The notes beneath the pieces are model-generated. The model was not told the origin of the DNA. It saw only the letters and a list, made by a program, of their open reading frames with translations, and did not search any database. 64,000 nucleotides of DNA from a virus. The position numbers and the translations under genes were made by a program. Of this stretch, positions 51,562-59,415 are shown one piece after another (position 1 is the first letter of the stretch; every line of letters starts with the position of its first letter). The DNA is taken from positions 28,532 through 92,531 of IMG/VR virus record IMGVR_UViG_3300021962_000056, one strand, 5' to 3'.

Positions 51562-51670
51562 CGATCAGGTGTTCAGTGGGCTGAGACTGCGGCCTGTCGG
51601 AAGCTCTCCTTCCGCTCTAGTCCAGATCGAATTGAGAGGGCCGCAACCGGATGTTGAATCAGGGAATCCA

Positions 51671-51699
51671 ATAAAACCCCGTCGCGAGTTCTCCTCGCG
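51671..51699 (-). terminator. Candidate terminator
   Basis: On the minus strand CGCGAG (51699-51694), loop GAGAA, CTCGCG (51688-51683), then ACGGGGTTTTAT. It lies 92 bases after the gene at 51791-52366. The stem is short and the T-run short, so confidence is moderate. The rest of 51562-51790 shows no gene. Confidence 0.5.
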
Positions 51700-51790
51700 C
51701 GCTAGTTCCGATTGCAGAAAATTGGTCATTGTTGCGGACGTAGTGTTGCAGTTGTCTGAAGTAGAGTCAATGGCGAAGTGAAAGTTTTTT

Positions 51791-52366
51791 TCAGCTCCAT
51801 GCTGCGGCGATGTTTGCGGCTAGTTGGGACGACGGATCGTCGCGCTTTTTCAAGCCTTCGCATGCCGCCTTTTGCGCTGCCCTGATCCGCTCTTTCTCCT
51901 CCTCATCGTGGCTCAAAAGCACGTTCTCCATCTTGCGTCGCTCCAGATACTCCTCCTCGGTTTCATCGTCCTCATCGTCATCCTCGACAACCGATTCCTT
52001 CAGGTTGGCCAACTGCTTGGACAGTCTTTTGATTTCTCGCGTCGCCTTGCGGAGTTCGGCGTCCATCGCGATGACTCGACGCTCCAAGGCGCGATGCTCG
52101 GCCAGAATCATCTGATGCGAGCTTTCATCCTTCGGCGGCATCCAATCGCATCCCTTCCAGACGCGATGAACCTTGTCGAAAACCAAGACCCTCGACCGGG
52201 GATTTCTCATGCTGTTGAAGGCGGCAACCGCACGGCCAACCTCCCAGCCCGTGTTCTCCATGATGTAGGCCACAATCTGCGAGCGGTTCGGGTCGATGTC
52301 GTGATGCAGGGGCGGCATCAATCTGAACATGCTGCGGTGTGTTGCTCCGTTTTCCAGATAACTCAT
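51791..52366 (-). CDS. Acidic coiled-coil hypothetical protein
   Basis: A 191-aa protein, ATG 52364-52366. A globular N-terminal domain with MENTGWEVGRAVAAFNSMRN, then a coiled coil (RALERRVIAMDAELRKATRE), an acidic run (VVEDDDEDDETEEEYLERRK) and a basic helical tail. No recognised function. First gene after a promoter-like gap upstream. Confidence 0.65.
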   Translation of the reverse strand: MSYLENGATHRSMFRLMPPLHHDIDPNRSQIVAYIMENTGWEVGRAVAAFNSMRNPRSRVLVFDKVHRVWKGCDWMPPKDESSHQMILAEHRALERRVIAMDAELRKATREIKRLSKQLANLKESVVEDDDEDDETEEEYLERRKMENVLLSHDEEEKERIRAAQKAACEGLKKRDDPSSQLAANIAAAWS

Positions 52367-52770
52367 ACTGCAAAGAAAGTGAAATGAAGACTACGCACGG
52401 TCAACTGAGAATTTGATGCGACACATTTCTCCATCAGAAAGTTAGCTTAAATTTGTAGCTATTCATCTGAAAGATAAACATTACCCCCTTATAAACAAGG
52501 GGGGTAAATTCGGAAACGGCTCCTCGGGGCGGCTGTGTGCGCCGCCCGAGCCGTTCCGAATATTGGGGAAGAGATGCGTTTCCATCGCTCAATCGCTCGG
52601 TTCGAATGCTCGCCAAACGCTCTAAACGCCTCATTGGCGCGTTTTGATGGCGCGGGTGCGTGTTGGTGGCGGATGCGGTGTTTTCGATGCTAGAATCGAA
52701 TCGTTCAAAAGTCATGGTTTTGGATGCGCTGGATGCGGTGCTGGTGGCCTACCTCTCATCGGATAAAAAG
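52367..52770. other. Non-coding region with two strong hairpins
   Basis: 404 bases without a convincing gene. TTACCCCC (52481-52488) pairs with GGGGGTAA (52500-52507) perfectly. Just right of it, 52511-52558 folds into a long stem (arms CGGCTC...GGGGCGGC and GCCGCCCGAGCCG, loop TGTGTGC). Neither is followed by a T-run on either strand. It separates the genes at 51791 and 52771 and may hold promoter or RNA-structure elements. Confidence 0.55.
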
Positions 52771-53043
52771 TTATCCGGCGGATTTTGGATTTTCGATGCG
52801 GACGATGAAGACGGGGGTTAGTTCGCCGACATAGGCTCCGGCCTGATTGAACTCATGGTACTCGACCGCCTCCTCGTAGGTCATGCCGTGGCTTTGAAGC
52901 TGGGCGATGACCTTCTCATAGTCGTAGGCGACGACCGGCTCGCCGCCGAAGCTATGGCATATCCCAATGATGCAGTCATCGAAGCCGTCCATGAGCAGAA
53001 GCTCATCATCGATGTCGGCCAGAAGTTCTCGGATTGTTCTCAT
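52771..53043 (-). CDS. Small conserved phage protein
   Basis: A 90-aa protein, ATG 53041-53043, without Shine-Dalgarno (leader ends AATAACCCATG). FDDCIIGICHSFGGEPVVAY and EEAVEYHEFNQAGAYVGELT are a conserved phage pattern of unknown function. Confidence 0.72.
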   Translation of the reverse strand: MRTIRELLADIDDELLLMDGFDDCIIGICHSFGGEPVVAYDYEKVIAQLQSHGMTYEEAVEYHEFNQAGAYVGELTPVFIVRIENPKSAG

Positions 53044-53300
53044 GGGTTATTTTTGGTCCGCTCCGGTATCGGATAGATGTCGTAGTCCTCGCTCATCTCG
53101 ACCGGGACGACCCGAATGCGGCCCTGCGTGTATTCGCCGGGATTGAGTTCCTTCGCCGCTTGCTCCGCCTCCTTGCGGCTTGCGTATTCGATTGTTTGAA
53201 AGCTGACGACGCGCTGCTTCAGGTCTGACCAGCCTATCGCGCCGGATATCTGCACCTTGAAGGCTGGCGGTGCGAAGAGATTGCGCTTGGGGCTGATCAT
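53040..53300 (-). CDS. WSDL-family small hypothetical protein
   Basis: An 86-aa protein, ATG 53298-53300 (ATGA overlap). GWSDLKQRVVSFQTIEYASR then KEAEQAAKELNPGEYTQGRI. A shorter relative (GWSDLRES...AREEFSELSEF) is at 54448-54654. Function unknown. Confidence 0.65.
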   Translation of the reverse strand: MISPKRNLFAPPAFKVQISGAIGWSDLKQRVVSFQTIEYASRKEAEQAAKELNPGEYTQGRIRVVPVEMSEDYDIYPIPERTKNNP

Positions 53301-53581
53301 GGATAGATGCCTCCGTTGCGGAAGAGCGAGATAAGATCGACCGCATCGTCGATCATCTCCTCCCGTCGCGAGCGGCCCTCGTCGTTGGAGTCCTTGAACA
53401 TCCGCGCGTAGAAAAGGGAGTCTTCAAGAATGCTCGCAATTTTCGACGCGGCCATCAGTCGATAGCCAAGCTCGCGCGCGAGAATGTCGCTTGGCAACGC
53501 GGATTCGTTTTTAACCTCTGGCAGGAGCATTATCAGCTCTCCAAGCGACAGATTGCGCGCCTCCAGTTCTGCGGTTGTCAT
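53297..53581 (-). CDS. Small helical hypothetical protein
   Basis: A 94-aa protein, ATG 53579-53581. Helical, acidic (LGELIMLLPEVKNESALPSD). Unknown. Confidence 0.6.
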   Translation of the reverse strand: MTTAELEARNLSLGELIMLLPEVKNESALPSDILARELGYRLMAASKIASILEDSLFYARMFKDSNDEGRSRREEMIDDAVDLISLFRNGGIYP

Positions 53582-53583
53582 AG

Positions 53584-53829
53584 TCAGGGTAGCTTCTCGT
53601 CGTTCGGATTGCCTTCGAATGCTGGAGCGATTCTATCCCCTGCCTCGCGTTCGATAATCAGCTCAAGAATCTGCTCGCCGTTGGCCGCGACGATGGAGCA
53701 AATATGCTTCTCCTCGTCGTAGATTGAGAGCGGCGTCGCCTGATGCTCCTGTATCTCGCCATTGATGACCGCATTGAACAGGTCGATGATCGTTTGGGCG
53801 TTCTGTTTGCTCTGAATGGTTAGTTTCAT
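53584..53829 (-). CDS. Small hypothetical protein
   Basis: An 81-aa protein, ATG 53827-53829. IQSKQNAQTIIDLFNAVING then CSIVAANGEQILELIIERE; alpha/beta. Unknown. Overlaps the lysozyme-like gene stop as ATGA. Confidence 0.6.
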   Translation of the reverse strand: MKLTIQSKQNAQTIIDLFNAVINGEIQEHQATPLSIYDEEKHICSIVAANGEQILELIIEREAGDRIAPAFEGNPNDEKLP

Positions 53830-54191
53830 TTGATGGCTATTGATTGCTGGTTCCGCTGGTTTTCTATCTTGGAAAGCTCGCGCATGACCCGCTTGGCATA
53901 GGCGCGCGTGGAAGCCTTTCTAAGACCTTTTGGCCCACCTTGCCAGAGCCGAGCGAGACTTTCGTCGCTGAGGTTGCGTCCGTAGTGCGCGAGGTATCTG
54001 GTAGCTATGTCGATGGAGACTTGGCGATTCGTTACCTGCTGGTGCGCGTAGGACGTTCCCATGATCCGGTTTACGTCGCGCACAAGGATTGCCTTAATCT
54101 GAAGCGCGCCAAGCTCGCCATGACGGCCTTTAGCTTGGTCGTTGCCGCCGGATTCGACCGCGATGAGTGCGGAGAGGAGAAGGGGGTGCAT
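53826..54191 (-). CDS. Lysozyme-like / lytic transglycosylase-like protein
   Basis: A 121-aa protein, ATG 54189-54191. LLLSALIAVESGGNDQAKGR with catalytic-type Glu, then GELGALQI and LARLWQGGPKG. Homologue of 43699-44040. Probable peptidoglycan hydrolase of phage B. Confidence 0.75.
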   Translation of the reverse strand: MHPLLLSALIAVESGGNDQAKGRHGELGALQIKAILVRDVNRIMGTSYAHQQVTNRQVSIDIATRYLAHYGRNLSDESLARLWQGGPKGLRKASTRAYAKRVMRELSKIENQRNQQSIAIK

Positions 54192-54193
54192 GG

Positions 54194-54451
54194 TTAGTTT
54201 CCTTTCGCCTTGGCGATTATTTCCCGCGCGTAGTCTAGGTCTTCGTCGTCGGCCATTGGGTGGGTGAGACGTTCGAGAGCAAGGAGCATTTGAGGGGCTG
54301 CGGCAATGATGCGTGCGTTTGCCAGTTTCTCAGGCTCCGGCGTTTCCGCGTTCGCGTGGTGGTTGGTTGCCCAGCAAATCAGCGCGTCGCCAGCGCGGAC
54401 GTTAGGGCCGGTTTGACGCCAAGGGCCGGGGGTAAATGGGGTTGTTTTCAT
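54194..54451 (-). CDS. TPGPW-family small phage protein
   Basis: An 85-aa protein, ATG 54449-54451. FTPGPWRQTGPNVRAGDALI and ARIIAAAPQMLLALERL. Same family as 42623-42910. Unknown function. Confidence 0.75.
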   Translation of the reverse strand: MKTTPFTPGPWRQTGPNVRAGDALICWATNHHANAETPEPEKLANARIIAAAPQMLLALERLTHPMADDEDLDYAREIIAKAKGN

Positions 54452-54654
54452 GCGTAGATATTCTCGGTTTCGGGGACGCTCGCGGGGACGATGCGCGTAG
54501 ACTCTAGGAATTCGGACAGTTCGCTAAACTCCTCGCGCGCGGCATCCGCAAGTTCGCGCGTAGGAAAGAAACAGGTTTCGTACGGTCCGCCGTCGATTGA
54601 TTCGCGAAGGTCAGACCATCCGTTTGGGGTTTCTAGTTGGATTTTGTAGCGCAT
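54448..54654 (-). CDS. WSDL-family small hypothetical protein
   Basis: A 68-aa protein, ATG 54652-54654. GWSDLRESIDGGPYETCFFP and EFLESTRIVP pair with 53040-53300 (GRIRVVP), suggesting duplication within the region. Leader AAACCCATG without Shine-Dalgarno. Confidence 0.65.
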   Translation of the reverse strand: MRYKIQLETPNGWSDLRESIDGGPYETCFFPTRELADAAREEFSELSEFLESTRIVPASVPETENIYA

Positions 54655-54659
54655 GGGTT

Positions 54660-54914
54660 TCAGGCGTGGGGAGTGGTGAGCATAATGACGCGCCAATCTA
54701 CCGAATGAATATCGGGGGTTGCGTCGGACCATCCCTGCATTTCAGTCCGGCCATCGTCGTGGATTGCTTCAGAATCCGCACCGGATGCGCCGGACTCCTG
54801 ATGCCACCAGCGGCGGATGTCGCGCACATAATCAGCCGCAACATGGTGCGGACCGACATGGATGGTGATTTGGGTTTCTCCGGATTTCAGACGGTCGATG
54901 ATATGGTTTTGCAT
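54660..54914 (-). CDS. Hypothetical protein
   Basis: An 84-aa protein, ATG 54912-54914 (leader AAACCCATG). GETQITIHVGPHHVAADYVR, then a Trp/Gly-rich end. It lies in the CGCG-rich block. Unknown. Confidence 0.6.
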   Translation of the reverse strand: MQNHIIDRLKSGETQITIHVGPHHVAADYVRDIRRWWHQESGASGADSEAIHDDGRTEMQGWSDATPDIHSVDWRVIMLTTPHA

Positions 54915-54922
54915 GGGTTTTC

Positions 54923-55540
54923 TCACGCGTTGACGGTTTCGTATTTGAAGGTTTCGGCGAACAAATGCCCCTCGCGCGCGCCGGATTCGAGTCCGCCAAG
55001 TTCGCAACGCTCCGCTTCCGTTGCGCTTAATTGCCGCGCGTAGGCATTCCAATGTCCGCGCGCGTCGCAATGCGGGATGCCGCAGGATTTGTGGAGAGTC
55101 TGCGCGAAGGCATGGAAAAAATCGTCGCGAATGGATTCGACAACATGGTCCGAATCGATGGCGCGGAGGAGTTCCGCGTCCATGAGGGAAAGGCGCATTT
55201 GCGGTAGAATACATTCGACAACAAAGTCCCGCGCATCGGCCCAGACTTGCTGGAATGCGTTGGTGACAATGAGGAGGGAATCGTCCTCGAAAAGATAGTA
55301 TCGCGAGGCATCGGCGGACGAGTCCGCGCGGAAACATTCGCGTACCTGAACGTCGGCGCACCATGTTAGGTAGGATTGAAGTTCACTGCGGTCATCGTCG
55401 GACAGGACACTGTCTGGGGATGCGTAGGATTTCCAGAGGTACACCTGCGCGGACTGCGGGAGGTTGTCAGGATCGAATGCGCGGAGGACGGAATCGCGCG
55501 CGATAATGCGTTGAAGGATGGGGACAAGTTTTGGATTCAT
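54923..55540 (-). CDS. Hypothetical phage protein
   Basis: A 205-aa protein, ATG 55538-55540. Helical with YLTWCADVQVRECFRADSS and VVESIRDDFFHAFAQTLHK. No recognised domain. 55541-55621 is a short non-coding spacer. Confidence 0.65.
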   Translation of the reverse strand: MNPKLVPILQRIIARDSVLRAFDPDNLPQSAQVYLWKSYASPDSVLSDDDRSELQSYLTWCADVQVRECFRADSSADASRYYLFEDDSLLIVTNAFQQVWADARDFVVECILPQMRLSLMDAELLRAIDSDHVVESIRDDFFHAFAQTLHKSCGIPHCDARGHWNAYARQLSATEAERCELGGLESGAREGHLFAETFKYETVNA

Positions 55541-55621
55541 GATGCGGGATTGGTTGGGGATAGGTGGCCTACCCTTTCGCGTCACACTTTCGCATGGCGC
55601 GCGGAGGATGGGCCGGACTAT

Positions 55622-55828
55622 TCAGTCCAGACTGTCCCAAAGGGGTTGCAAGGTTGTCTGGCCTGAATAGTGGACCGTGTAGCGCGGAGGATTAGCAACG
55701 CCAGTCTCGCGCCAAAGGTCTAATTGCTGGCGCGCGTAGGATATCGCGTCGTCGTGAGTCTTTGCCCAATGCACAAGCTGAGGCTTCGATCCGCTCGCAA
55801 GCGAGGTTTGCATGACGTAGTAATTCAT
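55622..55828 (-). CDS. Small hypothetical protein
   Basis: A 68-aa protein, ATG 55826-55828. SYARQQLDLWRETGVANPPR and YTVHYSGQTTLQPLW. Unknown. Confidence 0.6.
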   Translation of the reverse strand: MNYYVMQTSLASGSKPQLVHWAKTHDDAISYARQQLDLWRETGVANPPRYTVHYSGQTTLQPLWDSLD

Positions 55829-55849
55829 GGATGCGCGGGGAAAGGAATT

Positions 55850-56293
55850 TCAGTTGAACCAACGTGAGGCAATGCCGCGTCCGAACGTCTCGCGAGCGAA
55901 TTTCCGAACGTCCGGCGTCACGTTGTCCCGATAGAAACGCCAAATGACGTTCGAAAGCGTTCGGCAGACTGCGGCGCGATATTCGGTGGGGAAATATTGT
56001 CCCGTGCAATAGTCCAACTCCCCGCGCGCGGAATCGAATGTCAGACGGCCCGTTTCCAATTCGCGCATGAGGAATTCAACGGGTATGGACGAATTCTCAA
56101 CAAACGACAGAAGCGCGCGCGCGTCGCGTCCATGCTGGAGAATGCGGTTTCTGTCTGAACGCAAGGCGTCCATTCCGGCATTGTCGCGCCAGTCGGACGC
56201 ATAATTGCGCCAGTCTAAACTGGAGCGTTGCGCGGCGAATGCGCGCAGCTTGGCGCAGATTTCGGATTTTGTGATGGTGGATTGAGCGGTCAT
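55850..56293 (-). CDS. Hypothetical protein
   Basis: A 147-aa protein, ATG 56291-56293 (leader CCAATCCATG). Arg-rich and helical (GMDALRSDRNRILQHGRDAR), with FGRGIASRWFN at the end. Unknown. An intergenic hairpin, GCTACGC TTTC GCGTAGC (56342-56359), separates it from the next gene. Confidence 0.65.
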   Translation of the reverse strand: MTAQSTITKSEICAKLRAFAAQRSSLDWRNYASDWRDNAGMDALRSDRNRILQHGRDARALLSFVENSSIPVEFLMRELETGRLTFDSARGELDYCTGQYFPTEYRAAVCRTLSNVIWRFYRDNVTPDVRKFARETFGRGIASRWFN

Positions 56294-56372
56294 GGATTGG
56301 TTTTCTTGGATTCGGGAATCGGGATTGATTCGCCGCCGGAGGCTACGCTTTCGCGTAGCGTCTCGCGGGGAA

Positions 56373-56888
56373 TCAGGCCAACAGTTCCGAAGCGTACCCG
56401 TTGAAGTAGCGTCCGCGCGCAACGGCCAGCAATTCGGAAAAGCTGCCGAATTCAAACTGGCTCCAGTGGCGGCGCAGATAGGCGATACGCTCGCGGGTAT
56501 TAAAGCATTTCGCCCAGACTCTTTGCGCTTCCTCTTCCTCGCGCGCGCTCCAATCTTCCTCGTTTAAGACAGGGTAACGTTCCAGTCTCGCGGCCAGATT
56601 ATCTGCGACACGCAAGGCCGATTCGTTGCTTTCGTGAATCGCCACCCATTCGACCCATCCGCAAAGGAAGTGCCTTTCGCGTACAATCTGCGGGGAAGAT
56701 TCGTCGGCATTCGGAACGTCGGCCAAATGCGCGCGCAAGGCTTCCCATTGCTGGTCAAAATTGGATTCCGTGAGAATGTCGGAATCGCGATTGCGCGAGA
56801 CGGGCGCGACAAAATAGCCTTCCCATTGCGCGCCGACGTAGTGGCGGGGGAGAGTCCAACGGTGGATGTTTTCTGGAGTGTATGTCAT
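56373..56888 (-). CDS. Hypothetical phage protein
   Basis: A 171-aa protein, ATG 56886-56888 (leader AAATCCCATG). HFLCGWVEWVAIHESNESAL and LNEEDWSAREEEEAQRVWAK are a pattern seen in phage proteins of unknown role. After its stop come TTCCCCGCGAGA and a hairpin. Confidence 0.7.
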   Translation of the reverse strand: MTYTPENIHRWTLPRHYVGAQWEGYFVAPVSRNRDSDILTESNFDQQWEALRAHLADVPNADESSPQIVRERHFLCGWVEWVAIHESNESALRVADNLAARLERYPVLNEEDWSAREEEEAQRVWAKCFNTRERIAYLRRHWSQFEFGSFSELLAVARGRYFNGYASELLA

Positions 56889-56958
56889 GGGATTTAATTG
56901 ATTCGGGCTTGATTGCCCGCCGGATTCTCAGACTTGCGCCGGAGAATCTCGCGGGGAA

Positions 56959-57297
56959 TCAGAACTTTTCGATTCGATGAAGCGCGCTTTCAATGTCGCG
57001 CTTTAAACTCTGGCGGATTGAATCGGCAAAACGACATGCCGTCTCGCGAGTCTTTTCGGCGTCCGATTTTGCGCGCGCTTCAATTTCTTGGGCTTCGATT
57101 TTGGATTGCGCGACGATTTTGTCGGCATGGATGCGCGCCTCATGGATTGAGAACGCGTAGGCTTCCGGCGGATAATCGCTGGCAAGCGCGCTTTCGATGG
57201 ATGGCAGTTGGTCGAAAAGCCAAGAGCCGCAGTAAGAGTCTTTGCCTAGCTTGGCAATGGCGTCGCGGAGGATTTGGATTTCTTCGGATTTTGTCAT
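56959..57297 (-). CDS. Helical hypothetical protein
   Basis: A 112-aa protein, ATG 57295-57297 (leader AAAATCCCATG). Coiled-coil C-terminal half (HADKIVAQSKIEAQEIEARA). After its stop comes the same TTCCCCGCGAGA element as after the gene at 56373-56888. Unknown. Confidence 0.65.
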   Translation of the reverse strand: MTKSEEIQILRDAIAKLGKDSYCGSWLFDQLPSIESALASDYPPEAYAFSIHEARIHADKIVAQSKIEAQEIEARAKSDAEKTRETACRFADSIRQSLKRDIESALHRIEKF

Positions 57298-57369
57298 GGG
57301 ATTTTGGGATTGATTGGATTTTGACTGCTGAATTCTGCCCACCGTCGCCGATGGGCAGCGATTCGGCAT

Positions 57370-57735
57370 TCAAGCCAATTCAGCGTAAGAATAGGACTTT
57401 AGATCGTTGCGGATTGAATCGGAAGTCCCCGCTTCGAAGGCTTCCCAAAGCGATTCGGAATCCTCGCTTTCGTTGAATTCATGGGCGATGAATTCGAAGG
57501 GGGAATATTCGCGGGAATTGGATTCGGCGGCGAAGCAAAGCAATTCGTGATATTCAGCGATATTTTCCGGCGTGACGATTTCCAAGCCAACCCAATCAAT
57601 GCATCGATTCATCCGCTCTCCAATTTTTGGGACATTATGGCATGCGATGCCGTGGCCGTGATTCCAGCCTAGGCGATAGGCACGTTCCAAGTCGGCGGAT
57701 TGGTAGGCGGCGGGGATTGATTGCGGATAATTCAT
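57370..57735 (-). CDS. Hypothetical phage protein
   Basis: A 121-aa protein, ATG 57733-57735 (leader AAATCCCATG). AYRLGWNHGHGIACHNVPKI and EFNESEDSESLWEAFEAGTS. A hairpin CTGCCCA/TGGGCAG (about 57337-57360) follows its stop. Unknown. Confidence 0.65.
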   Translation of the reverse strand: MNYPQSIPAAYQSADLERAYRLGWNHGHGIACHNVPKIGERMNRCIDWVGLEIVTPENIAEYHELLCFAAESNSREYSPFEFIAHEFNESEDSESLWEAFEAGTSDSIRNDLKSYSYAELA

Positions 57736-57753
57736 GGGATTTTGGATTGAGGT

Positions 57754-57858
57754 TTAGAATTGAGAACGGAAGAAAACGAAGAAAAAGGCGTAGCCCAAGG
57801 CAACGTAGGCAATGGCAATGGCAAGGAAGGAGAGGAGTTTTTGAAGCGCGGATTTCAT
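57754..57858 (-). CDS. 34-aa single-span membrane peptide
   Basis: A minus-strand frame, ATG 57856-57858 to TAA 57754-57756: a basic start (MKSALQKLL), then a 23-residue hydrophobic segment (LSFLAIAIAYVALGYAFFFV), a basic end. It is the first gene of the minus-strand series. Too short for most gene callers. Confidence 0.6.
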   Translation of the reverse strand: MKSALQKLLSFLAIAIAYVALGYAFFFVFFRSQF

Positions 57859-57971
57859 TGGTGAGGACAGACTAGGGTGGAGGGTGGAAAGAGTCAAAGA
57901 AAAAGTTTGAAAAAGTTTTGATTGAATGGAAAACGAGGGAAAACCTTAGGAAAACGAGGGAATTTCGCGCT

Positions 57972-58032
57972 TGTCGTCAGCCTGTCGTCAGCGCGCTTGT
58001 CGGGCCGTCGGGCCGTCTGTACGTTCCCGACA
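57972..58032. promoter_or_regulatory. Direct and inverted repeats between divergent operons
   Basis: TGTCGTCAGC occurs twice, 11 bp apart (57972 and 57983), then GGGCCGTC twice in tandem (58002-58018), and TGTCGGG (57999-58005) is the inverse of CCCGACA (58026-58032). The last arm ends one base before the ATG at 58034, so a bound protein would block translation or transcription of that gene. Candidate operator. Confidence 0.6.
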
Positions 58033-58033
58033 G

Positions 58034-58495
58034 ATGAAATTGACGGATGACCAGTGGAAAACGGCGCGCGGCCTGTACCTTGCCGGAAGCGACTGGGGAA
58101 CGATTGCAGACAAACTAGGTGCAAAGAAAGCGACGTTGCAAAAACGAGCAGAAAGGGAAGGGTTGACGAAGTTAAGGCGGGAGGCGAAATCGATTTCTCT
58201 TTCAGAAATTTCTGTAAAGACAGAAAAGAGTCTTGAAGCGTTGTCTGCAATCGTTCGAAGCAAACTAGCGGCCGACGCTGCCTCTACGCTTGAAAGGATC
58301 GAAGGTTATGACTTGGAAGGATTGAAGGATGAAGCGACTAGGGAAACGATCCTTGCAAGTGTCGCGAAACGTAGCGCGCTGACATTCGGTTGGAGCGAAA
58401 CGGGAGAGCAAGCCAGCGTTTCAATCAATTTACTCGGATCGATGCCGGATCGAAGTCCGGTTGAAGTCGTCGTGAGTGAAGCCGAAACGAAGTAA
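58034..58495 (+). CDS. HTH protein, possible small terminase subunit
   Basis: A 153-aa protein, ATG 58034. TDDQWKTARGLYLAGSDWGT, then IADKLGAKKATLQKRAEREG is an N-terminal HTH; the rest is helical with an acidic, beta C-terminus. That order resembles phage small terminases, but regulators also look like this. It lies at the head of the capsid-bearing plus-strand series. It has no clear A counterpart. Confidence 0.6.
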   Translation: MKLTDDQWKTARGLYLAGSDWGTIADKLGAKKATLQKRAEREGLTKLRREAKSISLSEISVKTEKSLEALSAIVRSKLAADAASTLERIEGYDLEGLKDEATRETILASVAKRSALTFGWSETGEQASVSINLLGSMPDRSPVEVVVSEAETK

Positions 58496-58672
58496 ACATA
58501 ACACATCTTGTACATCATTCGTTAACTTATGGGTGAGATTAGATTAGCTAATGGACGGAAAAGGATTGTTTTCCTATGGGATAAGTAGAGATTGGCGACG
58601 ACTGGGGCGGCCCCCTTCGGGGGTGGGCTTCGTTTACGATACCCCCCTCAAAAATTTTCCACCTTTTTGACC

Positions 58673-59224
58673 ATGCTAAACAAAATCAAAATAGGTCAAA
58701 AAGTATTTCTATCCACAGCAGAGCAGAAGCTGGCCCATTTCGTCGCTAAGAATCGAAACGGCAGTAATCGCCATTTCAATGTCACGAATCTGAAGATCAG
58801 CGCGGAAGATCCGCATACGGTCGATCTTGAGGGTATTGCTGGCGAGCTTGCTTTCTGTCGCCTGTTCAATGTGTATCCTGACATTGATACCGACCGTGAG
58901 CCTCCGCATCCGCTCTACGACGCGGTTATCCCGCCTCCGCCGGGATTCCGCATCGATGTCAAAACGACCAAGTACGACAATGGAAAGCTACTGGTCGATG
59001 CGCGTAAGGGCGTGAAGACCGAGGCTGTTGATTACTACGTTCTGATGACCGGAACTTTCCCCGGCCCATACACATTCAGAGGATTCATCGCTCGCGAGCA
59101 TATCATCCAGCCTCACAAACTTGGCCTACTCAAGGGTTACAGCTCGTACATGGCGGAGCAGTCGGAGCTGACCGACGAGATAATTGCCAATCCTTCGGAT
59201 TGCCAATCGACCGATTTATTCTGA
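58673..59224 (+). CDS. PD-(D/E)XK-like endonuclease
   Basis: A 183-aa protein, ATG 58673. GIAGELAFCRLFNVYPDID then YDAVIPPPPGFRIDVKTTKY gives an E...D...DVKT catalytic pattern, followed by AVDYYVLMTGTFPGPYTFRG. Likely a nuclease, possibly packaging-linked or resolvase-like. Non-coding 58496-58672 has CCCCC TTCG GGGGG at 58611-58624. Confidence 0.65.
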   Translation: MLNKIKIGQKVFLSTAEQKLAHFVAKNRNGSNRHFNVTNLKISAEDPHTVDLEGIAGELAFCRLFNVYPDIDTDREPPHPLYDAVIPPPPGFRIDVKTTKYDNGKLLVDARKGVKTEAVDYYVLMTGTFPGPYTFRGFIAREHIIQPHKLGLLKGYSSYMAEQSELTDEIIANPSDCQSTDLF

Positions 59225-59276
59225 TTGACTTATTAGCCATTCTTATGCGTCAGTCCGCGCATCGACCTTAAGAGTT

Positions 59277-59299
59277 GCATTCAACTGGTCATTGAATGC
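59277..59299 (+). promoter_or_regulatory. Leader hairpin before capsid gene (B)
   Basis: GCATTCAA (59277-59284), loop CTGGTCA, TTGAATGC (59292-59299): a perfect 8-bp stem in the 191-base leader (59225-59415) of the capsid gene. No T-run. It parallels the 8-bp hairpin in the A capsid leader. Confidence 0.5.
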
Positions 59300-59415
59300 G
59301 CCTGTCTAAGCGGCAATGACGCTCCGCAAATGGAAGGTCGGCCAATCAGCCGTCGTGTGATGGATAGGATGGCCTACCGTAATGCAGATAACGTCGGTTT
59401 AACATATTTCCTAAC

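Noticed and set aside
52434-52715. Frame of 93 aa in the B non-coding gap
   Set aside because: It crosses both strong hairpins, has no ribosome-binding signal and no protein-like pattern.
57894-58250. Frame of 118 aa antisense to the HTH gene
   Set aside because: Overlaps the repeat array and the well supported plus-strand gene; Ser/Phe-rich shadow composition.
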